A stretch of 64,000 nucleotides of DNA. It comes from Casuarius casuarius (taxonomy: Eukaryota > Chordata > Aves > Casuariiformes > Casuariidae). Shown piece by piece: positions 23,401 through 38,400 of this stretch; position 1 is the first letter of the stretch; each line of letters begins with the position of its first letter. The translations under genes were made by a program, and so were the position numbers. The stretch spans positions 1,178,001 to 1,242,000 of the forward strand of contig PTFA01000038.1 of the NCBI GenBank assembly GCA_003342895.1. Reading direction: 5' to 3'. The notes under the pieces are model-generated. The model saw only the letters and a program-made list of their open reading frames with translations, had not been told where the DNA came from and ran no database searches.

Positions 23401-26400
23401 AGTGTCATGCAGCAAGGAGTTCCGCAGCTTTCACTGCACACTGGGCAGTGAACCAGCTTCTCTCTTTATTCTGAATATCCTTTTGTTAGCATTGAATGTT
23501 TTTTTCATTTGCGTCTTCTTGGAAAGAGTCTCGGCTCACTTATCTGCTTTACATTGGTGCCTGTGGTTGGTGGAAAGTTTTCCAAGACGTCTTGGCAGCT
23601 CCCTGTCCACGTCTCTCTCAAATTCTAGTGTCAAGACTATTAATGAAGAGTTCAAACGTTTGTTGGATTTGGCAGAGAGAGAGTACCCAGAGACTGTTTG
23701 CGTGCAACTGTCTCTGAGTGGGTGAAGCTAAATGTGGAGATGAGGGAGGAGGACAGGACTAGGGTGTGTGCATGAGGGAGCTGAGGCCATGCAGCCATGG
23801 TTTCGGCGCACGTTGTTCTTCCTAGGCTACAAAGGAGGAGCTGGATGTAGAGAAGGGCCTGTGCCAGGTGTGTGGTCAGCACGGAGTGAAAATCCAGACA
23901 TTCTGGGGATCCACGCTGTATCACCGGGATGACCTTCCCTTCAGGCCTATCACCAGGTGGGATGCTCCACGATACCTCTCACTCCTCTTCTCCCTCATTT
24001 ATTGCTTACTCCACTGAACTGCTCAGAGCAGATCTAGCCATCCATTTCCACTGGGAAAGGACCATTAGTTCATCTGCATTTATGGAGCAGTGCTGTCATG
24101 TACATCAAGGGGAAGGGGCATGTTCATCCCTCTCTGCCAGTAGCATTTGCTCATCAATATGCATCAAAATGAGGGGCTTGTCTGATCATTGATTGAGGGA
24201 CTGATTTCTGTTCCTCTGTCCCCCAGCACAGTTTGGATACTCAGTCTGCAGTGCCCAGAGACCCTGTGGCATTGGACTGGATTGCTCCATTACCCCATCT
24301 GGCTGAATGCAGGTGCCTGTGAAAGTAGACCTCTGTATGTGGGCTCTTCACCCTTGGCTCTTGCAATAATCACTGGAGATCTAGTTGGTGGAGTTGAGTG
24401 ATTCATGTTATCCTACAGAAGATCTATAAAACAGGGCAGAAGAATCAGGCCATTAAAATGCCTGTTTCTCTCCATTGACTATAAAGGAAGCCTGAGGTTG
24501 CAGACCTGTATGGTGCAGATTTGTGGACAATGTAAAGTTAGGTGAGATAAACCTCACCCTCCTGGATTGTCCCATCAGGACACTCCATAAATCCCTCTTA
24601 TTGAAAAGGCACCATTTTGATCAGAAGCAAACAAAACCTGTGTGAATGACTGAACTTCTGATTGCTGCTATCCCCAGGAGAATCTACCTCTTTTGTGCAA
24701 GGTGATGTGCAAGCATGTATGAAAAACATGTACACCACCGTCAGGAGAGTGCAATCTGAGATACTAATCCTCTGTCAGCAGAAGCTAACTGGTGCTCTGT
24801 GGAGGGGCCAGGATAGCCTTCCCCCGAAGGTCTAATTGCACTGTAATCTGTACAGATTGCCTGATGTCTACACTGAATTTCGAAAAGCCGTGGAAACTGA
24901 GGCAAAGGTACGACCAACGCTCCACATGGCAGATCAGCTAAAGCCTCTGGTTCCGGGGGTGGAAGAAGGATGTATCCCTACAATGGAGGATTTGGGACAG
25001 AAGGGTAAGAAAACTTAATTTGGCAGCTGCCCCCATGAAATTTCTACTGAGAGATGTCTCTTACTGAGAATCAGAGGTCCTCCAAGGCAGTGAGGGCCCT
25101 TCAGACTGTAACTCAGCGTCTGTTTGCTCATACATCAAACCAGACTGTTGGCAGGTTGAAGGTAAACTCCCTGCATGGAGAAGCTGGGGTGGTAAGCCCT
25201 GGAGTGGAGTGGAAAATATCCTTTTAATCAGTATTTTTGGATGTGTTTGATGTGGCCCTTCTTGCTTCCAGGGATCACTGAGGACAATCATGTATTTCCC
25301 CAAAGCAGAGAGACCTAATGGTGAACTCCTCTAGTTTTTATGCTCCCTGCCTTTGAGCTGCTTCCGAGAGCTGATTTTTCTTGGTAACAATCTAATGGTT
25401 ATTTTCTATGGCAGATTTTGTAACTGATCCACGAACAGCCTTCCCCTGCAGTGGAGGAGAGACTCAGGCTTTAATGAGACTACAGTATTATTTTTGGGAC
25501 ACGGTAACTCTTACATTTCCTTGTCTGCATCCTCCCCTATGTACATATGGTTGTGCAAGTGGGTGAGGCTGCAATTTCATTTCCTACTAATATTTCCTTA
25601 GCTCCTGTATAGCACTTTACAAAGGAGAGAATTAGCATTATATTAGTTTTTCAGACAGAGAAGCTGAGTCAAAAAGAAGTCATCCAGGCACTNGGATTAT
25701 AATCAAAGTACTTGGGAACCTAATTTAGAGGCCAACAGTCTTAAGACTTTCTTTTTCCACCAACTTTTGGGAATCGGGACCATCTTTTGGCTCCTTTACG
25801 TTGATTTGCCCTTGATTTGCCATTTCTTTGACTCTCCCTCCCTGGGTCAGCAGCGGTTTAGTTCCTCCACTTTGGAGGAGTGAGAAGTGGCCTGAAGGGC
25901 TGCAATTGCAACTGAGATGAGGAACAACTGACCCAAGCTGCTGCCCAGTGCCTCCATTAGGATGCCTTTGGGGAGCGTATATAGTTCCTAATCCTGGCCA
26001 GGCAATCCTTTCCATGCTGGAAAACGTATTGCCTTTTTGTGAGGCAAATGTTATCAGCCCTTGGTGATCCAGAACAGCCCATTAGCAGTTGTAACCTGTG
26101 CAGCCAAGGGGATCAGGGAGAGATCGGGCTTCCCTATAGTGTCCTTTGCACTGGCAGTGGAGTGTCCAGAAGACGGAAAACCTGCACCCAGCTGTGAGTG
26201 GTGGTGGCTCAGACGTNACAGCGATCAGGATTCCTGCAGCTGGGTGTTGGGTGCTGTAGGACATTGCAGTGGACCCAGCTAGCAGTCCCTACCTGGCTGC
26301 CAGCGGTGCCTCTAAGCAGATTATTGATCCAGAGTGAGATCTGTGCAGGCAGGGAGTAGCGCAGCCGGTTTCACGGCGCTTGTAGAAAGCAATGTGCCAC

Positions 26401-29400
26401 AGGCTGAAGGGGGAGCATGGCTTGTGACACACATCCCAGAGCTCAAAGGAAAACTGCTGGCCTGATTAATTCCAGTGTGCTGGAGGCAATAGTTTGGCAG
26501 CCCCGTAATCCTTGCAGGCAGCCACGAGAGGGAGCCTGGCTCTGCCAGATTGCTCCGGCTCCCATGAGAGCATGANAGAAAGCAGGTTTTCCAGGTTGTA
26601 TGTACGCTATTAACATCTTTTGTTGTTTCTCGCACAGAACCTGGTTGCCTCTTACAAGGAGACACGGAATGGACTGATAGGAATGGATTATTCAACCAAA
26701 TTTGCACCATGGTAAAGCTCTTTTGCTGTGAGACTTTAAACTCTCTGTCTTTCCCCCCCTTCAAACTGATGTTACCTGTCGGCTGAACACTCATACGGCA
26801 TGGATAGGGGTCTAGGTCTGATCCCCTTGCCCTGAGCTTTTTTGGGGGTAGAGCAGTCTCAGAGCTGCTCCCAGCCAGCGGTTCCTTGGGAAGGTTCTTG
26901 CAACTAGAAATATCTGAAGTGTAGCAATACTATGCCAAGTGCCCAGTGTGAGCAGGGATGTGGACAGGGCCCTGGAGAGACATGCGACTTGCCTTCGACT
27001 TTGTGCAGCTTTGTGTATCAAGAGTGGTTCAGAGCAGGCAGGGAAGAAGTAGTTTNGCAAGCAGCATGTTGACGGGGCTGCAGCAGAACTAAATCCACTC
27101 CTGGTTTGCTGAATATTTTGGNGCAAGTCACCTCGTCTCACTGCTATTCCATTTTTCTGTGGAAATGAAGGGCCACTTCTGATTATTATTATTGCAAAAG
27201 GAGCTCTTGTTTGTGCAAGTATGATGACTTCTAATTAGGGGCTTTAGTCTCCAGGGCTGGAAGGGACAGAGTTAATTCCAGACTGAACCTGCTGCAGCAG
27301 AACTCAGTTTAGCCTAANGCTGAGAACATCTGGAGTGTTTCCCTGACGGAATTACAGTGCGAAATAATTTTTCTCCGGGGCTGTTACTGGTCAGGATTTC
27401 TCCTTTTCGCGCAGGCTGTTCCAGTGGCTGCAGTGGATGGCTCCACCTGGCGGCACTTTGGGGGCCCAGGAGCACAGGCACTGCAGGAAGTTCTGCATCT
27501 GTGGTGGCCTCCGCTCCCACCTTTCCAAAGTGATCATTTATTCGCCCAGAGCAGACAGTCCTGATGTGTCTGCGCCAAAGTGTTCTTCTGTCAGAGAATC
27601 AAAATCAGAGCTGTTCAGGTTGCAAGCAGTCATTCACATCTCATACTGGCCATTTCTAAGTGTTAGAGCTTGTTAACAATTATGGAAAAGCTTTTCAGAC
27701 CCTTTTTTCCTGTTTTCCAAAATTTATCAGAATGTTAAATGTTTCCGTGAGCTCTAGTGAGAAATTACGTTAAAATACATTTCTANGAAAATCAAGGTAA
27801 ATGTTATTTCTTGAATCTCCCCTTGCAAAAGGTTAGAATCTACAAGCTCTTTTCTGCCTTGCATAGCAGTGACCTGGAACAAGTGCAAGGAGCCCAGTGG
27901 GTTGTAATGCTAGGGCTGGGTTCGGTTCCCTGCTTCTCCTAACCCGTCTGAGATTTTCAGCAAGTCCTTTGCCTTCTCTGAATCATGGTTGCTCAGACGA
28001 GATGGTCAAGTAATGCAGCAATAGGAGCTGCGGACATGATAAATAGGCTGGTAGTAGAGGGAAGGCTGTGGAACGGCTAAAGCAGACAACGGAGAGGTTG
28101 ATATTTGGGATCCATTTCTGGGTTTGTCATTGATACACTAAGTCACTTGGCTGATATGAGAAAGTCTTTTAGGCGGAAGTTGTCAGACTTCTGTGAAATG
28201 ATCTCTCTTGGTAGCTTGGGGTCTCCCCTAACTGTCATCTAAAACGGGAAGGAAGGATTGTGATTTGTATTTTCACTTGGAGTTGCAAAAACATCATATG
28301 ACTTGACAAAAGTCGTTTGGGAAGTCTGGGGCAGAACTGCAGACTGAGCTAAGGCTTTCAGGCAGCAACTCTAAGCGCAAAACTGCCCCTCCACTCCCTC
28401 TCTGCAGGTGTCCAGCTGTCAGTCCCTTACTGCATTTTAGCCATCTTCCTTCTGCTTTCAGGCTGGCATTAGGCTGCATTTCACCACGATACATCTATGA
28501 GCAGATCCGGAAGTATGAAAAGGACAGAATGGCAAATCAGAGCACATATTGGTATGACCCTGCATGATCACTGTGGCTTGTTTTCTCTGAAAAGCAAACT
28601 GGCATCTCATGCACAGGAGAGAGCAATTTGTTAATTTTCTCCTTAATTAATGTTTGGTTTTCCTGTGCCTGCTGTCTGGTTTCCCTGGGTTGCATTGCGC
28701 TTCTGTTTCCGTATGGATTTATTAGCCTATCTTTAGCATCCAGAGCTTTAGGCACTTTATAAGTCAAGATTATTAGTGCTAGTTGTCATTAGTATTGCTG
28801 GGAAATTGTGGTTCTTAGTTTTTAATATTGATCTCTGTAAATCAGCACCATCCCTCTCCGAATTGTTATACTGAGCTAGATGAGAAGGGGGAAAAATGAC
28901 TTGCAACTAAAAGCCAAAGGATTTCTCATCACAACGATATGAGTTTCACCCAGTATTTAGCATCTCAGCGACTGTGTGACTTGTGCAAATCGCACCGTGT
29001 CAGAAGCACTGCAGGACCTCTGGCCACAGCCCTGCAAGCAGGCCTGCACTTGCTCAGCTGCCTGGCCGTGATCACAACTCCATAGCGAGGGGAAGAGCGG
29101 ACTTAGAAGTGGGCTTAATGCATCCAGCCTTCCCAGGCCCTCCCTTACCCCACTGCTGGCTGCTCCCTGGCCTGCGGGTTGTACTGGGGGAGCCTGCGCT
29201 GCTGTGGGACGCTTGAGGTCAGTGTATCTGTCTCTGGGCTGGCCTTTGGCTTGCTCATNTGCTCCCGATCCACACAGACACAGTGAATTAAAACCCATCT
29301 AACCCTACTGAGGTAAGAATTCTCTCTTAGAGGGGTTGGGACAGCCTCTTAGTGCAGGCTACAGTGATGGCAGTGAATTCAGATCCACACTTAGGTAGTG

Positions 29401-32400
29401 GTGTGGCTGACACCTCCAAGAGATCACTCGTACTTCAGCAGGGAGCTATTATGAAGAAGCAGGTTCACATTAGAGCCTGGTCTGATACTAGACCTTCATG
29501 GAAAAAAGCAAAACAGAAAGTCTGTGCAAATTGTAAAACTGTGTTTTCATATTGGTTGGTAACATTTGCAGCATGTTAAACAGCACGGAGGCTGAGGAAG
29601 AGCAGGCAGAANGTTGCCAACAGTCATGACCAAAATAGTTTTATTGAAATTGAAATGACAGATAAAATATTGACTTTCTGCCTGTTTATGTGTATACTTT
29701 CTTTTTCTTCAAAGAGAATTAATAGAGGAAAGATTTCAAGAAATGAACATACTCATTTTTTTTTCCATCTAATAGCCAGCCAGCCTGCCTGCACCCTGGG
29801 TGCCATGGTGGTCCGAGCATCTTGAAGTGATAAATGATTATAAAAAAGAAGCTGTCAAGATCCCAGGCACTACAGTCACTGTACAGTGAAGCGCAGGTCT
29901 TTGGTGGCTGCTTGTGAGGGGCTGATTGAATCTCTGTCTCAGGACTGTGGTTTTCAGTGGTTGGGACAGTTTGTTTTATAGTCAGGATTTCCAGAGAGAT
30001 CTTGTAAGCTGAAACATCAGCTGAGCAGCATATTCCTGATATCCCAGATTGCTGAAGCAGCTCCCAGAGGCTGAGGTGCCATCATTCTTTTTTATATAAA
30101 TTTCTTTTTATAAGTCTGCCTATTTTCTGCAGGCGTAGCACCTGATCTCACGGGCAAGGCCACCATAAGCCCAGTTCTGAAAAATGCCTTTAAGTCCCTT
30201 ACAGAGGTTATTGCTTAAATCCAAGCAGAGCTCTTAGGAATGTGCTGACANGCTTGCCCGTGCGGAAGTACAAAGCTGAATCCGGCCCCCACCCTGCTCT
30301 TTGCAGAATTATAACCTAGTAGGGANGGATCAGAAACAGGTTTCCTGAAATTCTGCTCTCACACTAGAGCTGAGGGAGGCCTCCCAAGTGATCTGCATAA
30401 AGTTTGCTTTTCACCNTAATCATCCAAGTGCAAACTAGATTAATAGATTTGGGGCAACGATCGGTAGCAGGGTAAGGTAGGCGAAGCTGCTCATCATAAA
30501 CAAACCTCATGGTGTTATTAATGAAGGGTGCTATAGAGGCAAAATCCTAACTCAGTAATTTTCTGATCCGCAGTGAAAATAAAGACATGGCTCTGTGTTT
30601 TAGGGTCCTGTTTGAACTGCTGTGGCGGGATTACTTCCGATTTGTGGCCCTGAAGTATGGCAGAAGGATTTTCTCACTGAGAGGTGTGTATGGATCACTG
30701 TGTTTGCAGGGGAAAGGGACAGGTCATNCTGCAGGGAAAGGAAGAGAAGAGGCTGTGAGCATTGCATTGTACAAATGCACTTGCATCACTACCTTAAGAT
30801 GTTTCCAGGATTGGAGCGGGAGGGGAATTTGCATTAGGTTACCAAGTCCCCTTATGGTGAGTTTATTTGAATACTTACCTGTGTTGCCATTTTANTGATA
30901 TTGGGCACTATCCAGTGGCAACAACTGTTGTCCGTCACTTAGTGAACTTACTGTTAGCAAAGAAGTGCTTGAACACTGTGGTGCTGGATGCTGGGTAGAC
31001 ACTGACGGAGTTTTGCCCCCAAAACTGATTAAACACAGAGAATATTGTTAACTCACNTCAGTGGGAAATGGCAGCACAATAAGAATAAAGATGCTGTTTC
31101 CGGAGACACTCTGGAGCCTTTGGAGAGACTCAGGCTTCAGGACTTACCCAAATTCACCAGAAAATCTGGGGCAGAGCAGGAACTGACCAAGCCATGTGGA
31201 TCCTGAGACAGCAGATTATCTTTTCTGCCTTGCACTACTTAGGAATCAGAGNGGGATTCAGCACCAGATCTGGTCACCTAAATGCTGATGTGTACAAACA
31301 AAATGAGGGTCTGAACTCCCAATACGGCAATGGATATCCAGCCCATACACAGTCAGGGAGCCTTACAGCCATGTTGGGTCTGATGCTCTCCGTGTGATTT
31401 AGCTGCCCACACCTAAACATATAGCACTCTTCCTGGCATCCAGGGCCTGTGGCATATCTGTCAGCCCCATCTGACTATTTTGGATGCCGTAGGCATCTCA
31501 CAGGGCACCGGATGCCTACAGTCAGCCTAAACTTAGGTCCCTAGAGCAAGAGCCAAGTCATCCCTGCTGTTTCCCTGCAGCTGTACAGAAAGCTGTAATT
31601 GCTTTTAGATCCCTGCAAACACAAAAACTTTCCCCCACCTGCTCCTACCCAACTGCAAGAGCAAGGTGTTACCAGGCGCTTCTGCCAGGTAATTCTGGGC
31701 TCAGCATCAGGTACAGATAGGAGTTTCATATCAGTATTGTCTTGGAGTAAAATTGAACAAGAAAACATTAGCTTGGGGCGGGACACATCTCCAGCTTATG
31801 AGGTGTGAGTCACTTAGAAGTAAAAAAAAAACACANAAAAAACCCAAGAAATCCCAACAAATCGAANAGTCAAAGTCCAGCAGGGCTTTAGCATCTTCCA
31901 TGTGCAGGCACCTCTTTGCCGTACTTGGAAGGAGGAACAGATCTCTAAATCTTTGCAGAAGGAATGTGGCTTGTTTTTAATGTCACNGAGAGCGCTAGCT
32001 CCATCCTAAAATCTTGTGCCAAGGTGCCTCTTGTTGTCATTGTTTTATTTATAACTGCTTGTGTCAGCACTTGTCTTCATTGACAGTTCATTTCGCTCTT
32101 CAACAGGGCTTCAAGGTAAAGAGGTCCCCTGGAAGAAGGACCTTCAGCTCTTTGACTGTTGGAAAGGTCAGTAGAGATGGCAGGTTTGGTCAGGTGTGGT
32201 CTTGGTTTGCGTGTGTCTGCATGCTAACACATACCTGAGTGCTAACTCAGATTTACGCAGGGGAAATGGCCAGCGTAAACAGGCACTGTCATTTAAACTG
32301 GTCTTGCCAAACAAGAATCCAGCCCCTCAGTTCAACGTGAGTGCAGGATACTTAGCTTTACTTCTGAGCGCCACACAGGAGCAGGCCCACAGTTGAGATA

Positions 32401-35400
32401 TCGCAAATAGCCAAGCTCTGACTGGCTTCTACGCACATTATGAGATGCACTGCAGTTAGATTTTCCTGCTCAAATGGAAGTGTTTATGGCCTGTTGGTCC
32501 CTTCTGCCTAGTCACACAGAGGCCAGCTTGCCCTTCTTATCACTGCTAGGTTGCCAAGTCTGCTACATTTTGTTCTTCCAAGAGGTTTTGGTTGGAGGGT
32601 TAAACAGTCTCTAAAATAAAAGTCATCTTCCATTATGCACCACAGGTCATTAATATCCTTGCTTTTATTTATCTTTTATAACTTTGTTTTCACATTAATA
32701 GCAAAGATAGTATCTCAAAACTAGGAGGGACTAGCAGATTAATGTATCAGGATCTGAAATACACGGCTATATATCTTTCTTCACTTTAATGTCATATGTG
32801 CCCATTTGCACATAGGTACAATAAATCTTTTTCTTAACTACAGAAAAGGTTCCCCGCTTCTCATGTACTAACCCTTGGGGACTTATCCATTACTTCCTTC
32901 TCTATCATTAGTCGCCTATCAAGACTCTTTTTGTTCTCAGCCTATCTCTCTGTTGTTTGTATATTTACTTTGCTAAAATTCCCTGCAATCCACCTGAGTC
33001 ATTGTTTTTCCATTCTGATTATTTTTCTATGCTGTGNTTTTTTTTCTTGCTGAAAATTCTCCTCATTTGATTTCCAGTTTAATTTCCTATTTAATATCCA
33101 GTGGATCTTAGTGGCTCTATCCCAGCTAAACCTCACTGAAATCTCCCCAGGAGAATGTTTTCTCCCTCCTGCTGCCTGTTGGCACTGTCTTTCCTGCTTG
33201 GATGGCTGTGAACGCGCGACCACAGGTTGGTTACAAGTGCCTACCCGATAATGTCGTCTCGTCCCAGCACTGTGTCTTTTGTCTCTGCAGAGGGCAAAAC
33301 GGGGGTTCCTTTCGTCGATGCCAACATGCGAGAGCTGGCCNCGACGGGCTTCATGTCTAACAGAGGGTGGCAGAATGTCGCCAGCTTTCTCACCAAGGAC
33401 CTGGGTCTTGACTGGAGAATGGGAGCAGAATGGTTCGAATACCTGCTGGTAAGACCAAACCCACTGGGTCTGGCGTCATTTGTGCTCTGTAGCCTGGGNG
33501 GCAGACAGGAGGGCAGCTCTGCCTGACAAGGATACAGAAGGTGGTCAGTACTTTTCAGGATGATATAAATGCATGTATACAGTGCTTGCATTTTATGTAC
33601 CTCCCAAAGCTCATGCAAGAAAAGGGAGTTTTGTTGCCGTGAAGTTGCCATCAACCAAGATGTAGATGTAAGTAGGAAGTTTGCAATGATGTTTTTGTTC
33701 TTTCCTGTGTAGGGTTTTAGAGACCTGTGACACTTGAGAAAACTATAAAGCATAAATTATCTTAACAGTGCTCTGATTTGCTCACCCCAGAGGCTGGGCA
33801 GGAGGACAGACCAGAAATAGAACATAAAAATAAGTGCATTTTGGCCAGTGAAGCCAATGTTGGCACAGCATCTTTGCATTGATCGCTCTGGACAGGGAAG
33901 TCTTCTAGCCAAGAACAGGCAAGTATGGACAATGGCTGGATCAGCTTCCAGAGGCCTCCACCCTGGCTGGAGGCATCCTTCTTCACCCTGGTGAGTCACG
34001 GGCCTCCTTGCCAACTGGAGCACCAGCTCAACTTGTTTCTCTGACGCCAATCAGCAGTCATGCAAGCTCAGTTAGACAGCAGGGCTGCTCCCCCATCGCT
34101 GGCCTCCACAGCTCCATCNCCGGAGGGTCTGAACAAGCTCACGCTCCCCAGTTCAGAGGCCTGGGCAGGAGCACAGCCCTGTGTATCTCTGCTTGGTTGC
34201 CATTATCTCCTCTGTCCTTTAATATTACCAAGCTGAGTTGTGAAAACTGATGCTGAGGAGCTGAAGTTCTTCACCATATTGGTACAGATGTAGTAAGACC
34301 AAATATTAGTGTCAGCGTCACNTTGAATTTCTAGCTTGTGAGGTACAAGAGGCTGTTGATAATCAGGAGATTTTCCAGTCACTGGTGTGCTTGGAGCCCA
34401 GTCACCTTGCCACTGTCTGCAGTTAAAAGATCCCTTTCATTAATGTAACAGTTTTGGGCTTCCTTGGGGCTGTGCTCTGACANGGCTTTGGCAGCAGAGA
34501 TCCACAGGGAGACCTGGCTGCTCTTCCCATTGCTGTGATTCGCACGAGTGCCGTGAGCAGTGGTGGACTTGCACAGTTGCACAGTGTGGTCAGGACTCCT
34601 CCAGGATCCTCCGGAAAGCAGTGTTGGTAGCTCCATGTGCTGAAGCTTTTCCAGACAAGACTTAGAGCCTCCAGCACATGGCACTAGAGGATTTGTTTTG
34701 GAAAAGCGGTAGCCTTATCCTTCATATCCTGACTAGATATTACCTTGAGTACATTTCTTCTGCAGTTTCAGCAGTATGTAAAAGACAGCTGATACCCTGC
34801 CTGCCTGCCTTAAGCTTCTGCTCAAGAAGCCAAATAGGGGCTGCATTTCAGNATGGATGACGTAACTCCTCTAGACTAAATGCATTGTGTGTGCCACACG
34901 GTGACCCTCCAGAAGAGTGGTACACCACTGCTGAGGCACACACACACATGTGCAAACACCTCTGCACATGCCTGTCCTGCAGACTGAGCCACTAGGATCA
35001 TTTTGAATGGTTTGTAATATCTGGCTTTTGATGGCATCTATCAGCTATCTTTCAGAGCAGGTACAAAGGTGACTCCATTTCACAGAGAGGGCAGCTTGGT
35101 GCCTGTGAAAGCAAGCCTCTTACTCAAGGCCACCAGCGATCAAGAGTTGGGCATCAGGCGCTGAAGCTGTGCTCTGGCCAGCAGGCCAGGGAGATTTGCT
35201 AACTTGACAGTCAGACCCAGAGGGGCATGGGAGATTCCAGGTCCTCCCCCNGAAGCGAGAAAGACCTGGATGGTCTCACGCTGGAAGGATGCTCCCTGGG
35301 TTACTTGCTGTTATTCATACAGGCATGAATATTAACAGCCTTGCTGCAAGCCTGATCTGGCCCTCTTTGCACTGGACCTTTCAGAAAGCACCAAACAGCT

Positions 35401-38400
35401 CACTGCTACTCTGCAGGTTGTCCTAGCACTGTCTGGTCCTTGTGTCCTATCCCTTCCTTTCAGCTTTTGTCACANTGGTACATTGCTAAAGAGCTCTAGT
35501 TCTTTAACCCGGTTGCTCACCCAGAGTGACCCACAGAGGGCATCAGTTTGACAGGGAGATACGGGTGTAGAACAATACAGGCCAGCACAGAACTGAAACT
35601 GGGATCACGTGGCTCCAAAAAGGGAAAGCGATGCATTTTCCATCTCTGATNCTTTCACCAAAGGCCCACAGAGTGTTTGCATGTGCCTACGAAGAGGATG
35701 CTTGTCATCCACACAAGACAGGCAGAGAGACTCAGACAAGCTCTCCAAAACCTGCTGAAGCCAGGGGAAAGGCTGGATCCCGCTGGTGTNGTGAACGGAA
35801 TATCTCTCAGCTCTGATTTCAAGCACAGGGTCAGGCCCCAAAGAAAGGGAGGGAAACAAACAGAAGAGAATTGCAGGAAGGGGCAAGGCCGAGGGGGAAA
35901 TGAGCCTGCCTCCTCCAGTCCCCCTTGGGTTTGCCCTCACCTCCCACACACGCTTTCCTGCCTGTTAATCGCACAGTNGGGCCCCCGATGGCATCTCTCT
36001 TCCCCTCCTTATCTTACCGGCTGGAGGAAGTGCTGCTGAGAAAGGCAAGCCTGGTGCACAGCAAGCACAACGGGCTATCTATCCCCCTGTGCCCAGCTCT
36101 TAGCTGGCTTTGCAAAGAAAGGGGAAGGGAACCCGGCACAGTCCATTCCCTGCGCCTTCCGCCATCTGCGTGCGCTCTGAGGAGNGGCTGTGATTTTGGA
36201 AGCGTCGCTCTGTGGCCTGGGTGCTGCTGTGGCTGCAGCGAAGGGAGCAGAGGACAGCNCTGAACCTGTCCAGCAAGGCTCTTTGCAGACTCTCTGTGCC
36301 AGGCTTTCGCAACGCGGACCTCTCCTGGGAGTGCACGGAGATCCCACGCCCAATTTGCTATCACTGCCGCTCCCCTCCTAAGCTGGGTTTGAATTGCCCT
36401 GTGACTGTAAAGTTTTCAATGTTGGATTTAAGCCACCAAGCCCAGCTGAAAAGCAGACTGGACTGTGTTCTTCTCTCCGTGTTACAGAAACCTCGCTCCA
36501 TTTCACACGAGCATCTCTGAGAGTCTTTTATTTGCTTAGATGTTAGAATAATTTGACCGTACGCAGCCTACTGAGTATGTCATGAGAACTCTAGTGTTTC
36601 CACAGTAAAGCACCTCTCTCTGCCAAACCCCGGCGAGCTGAAGCTAATGGCCTGATGAAGGTCGAGTGTAGCAGGGAAACNGCTGCTGTGTTGGTACTGT
36701 TTGCATCTTCGTACGCTCTGTGTGGTCACTCCTTAATAATCTGAGTTAGACTTTTCNCCAATCTGCCTAATAGGATCTGCAGAGCTGATTTTGCTAGTCC
36801 CAGGTATCTGGGTAACAGGTCAGGAAGAATTTTTCTACAGTATTTGAAATGTACTGGGCTACTGATTCTTGAATAAGAGCACTCAAAAGCTAGGGATAGT
36901 TGTCAAATGTCTTGAAGTCTGCCAGGTGACAGCAGAAGGAGAAGGATTTTAAAAAAAAAGAAACTGAGAAAGACAGAGACTTTACCCATCTCATTGACTG
37001 AAGGACCATGAAGTGAAGTAGTCTGGGAAGCCGTCCCCAGCAAAACGGTCGTGCAGCATGGTCCTCTTCAGAGGCAGATGGCTGTATCCATGTGGGAGTG
37101 CTCCGACACTCCTGTGTGGAGAGTACGGACAGACTGATTCCCAGGCAAGCAGTTCTCCCTTTGAGAGAAGGGGTGGACGGGGAGAGTGGACGGGGTCACC
37201 AAGGGCAAGCCCAGCTCTTCACACCGTTTTCTTCCTGTGTGCTCAAGGTGGACTACGACGTTTGTAGCAATTATGGCAACTGGCTATACGGCGCTGGTAT
37301 TGGCAACGACCCGAGGGACAACAGGAAGTTTAACGTGATCAGACAAGGCCTGGATTACGATGGCAGTGTGAGTCTTGTTTGGCTGCCTTANGGTGAATAG
37401 TGCAGCAAAGCACCACGCGGAGGAAACTTGTTGAGGGTTTAAATAGAGCGCTCATGTGAGAAATGACTGGTGAGGGCAGCAGTATAAAACACTAGGGAAG
37501 TGACAACACTAGACAAAACAGCTAAATCTCAGTTACAGGTCCTTTTTTGTCTTGCAGTCTTACAGGGAGCATGCAGGAATCTTTCTACATTCATATGCGA
37601 TAGTCCCAGGGAAGAGAGACCAGTCTGCTGTGTGGATACTGCTGCAGGAAAAGTTCTTTGATCTTCTTGCCAACCGTCGGGCAGGTTCCTCACCGTTGTG
37701 CAGGAAGATCTGATGTTTACAATCTGCTGCTGTCCCCAAAGAGGGTGGTGCTTTGTAAGCCCTCCTTGCCATTGGGCTGTGTGGTTGGTGTTTCANCACC
37801 ATTTCTTCTGGGTAACAGCCGCATCCCATCAGTATCTCACGCAGCCATTTCCTCGAGCACAGGGCAGCTCCTTGGAGAACTCAGAAGTGATGGATGGGAG
37901 AGACTGAGCAGCTCACCTGGCACCGAGGGAGGGGCTGGAGATTAGATTAATGCCTGTAACTCTCTGACTCTCCTATGCAAGTGGTGGAAGCAGATAAAGT
38001 GCCCTTTCCATGTGCTCAGCTGCTGTTTACATACTGGGTTACCTGTNTCTACCCCATTTCTTAGCTTCATGGCAAGCTGGCAGTGTTGCCTCCTGCACTG
38101 CAGCTGACAGGACATAGGAAGGGATCAAAGCTTAGTCCTAGTTGGGGACATAGCAGTGGNGTTTATGGGTGATATTTAGGGGTGAGGGAGGTTCATCTTG
38201 CCAAGCACAGAGGTGTGCAGCTGAGCTCGTCACCCTGGTGTCCTTCACAGTCACTGGAAAGAAAAAACNTCTTGGGAATGATTCCATCTCACCCTGTCCT
38301 AAATAGGGCAGGTGAACCATACCCGAAAAGCACCTCTGTCTCTTTCCATTGCCTGCAAACGGAGCTTGGGAGAGGAGCTCCAGCCTCAGTGTCTCTGTGT

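Noticed and set aside
23336..23725. 129-codon + strand ORF in CRY-DASH intron 3
   Set aside because: It lies wholly in a same-strand intron, has no recognisable domain and no splice evidence, and AT-rich hydrophobic composition explains it.
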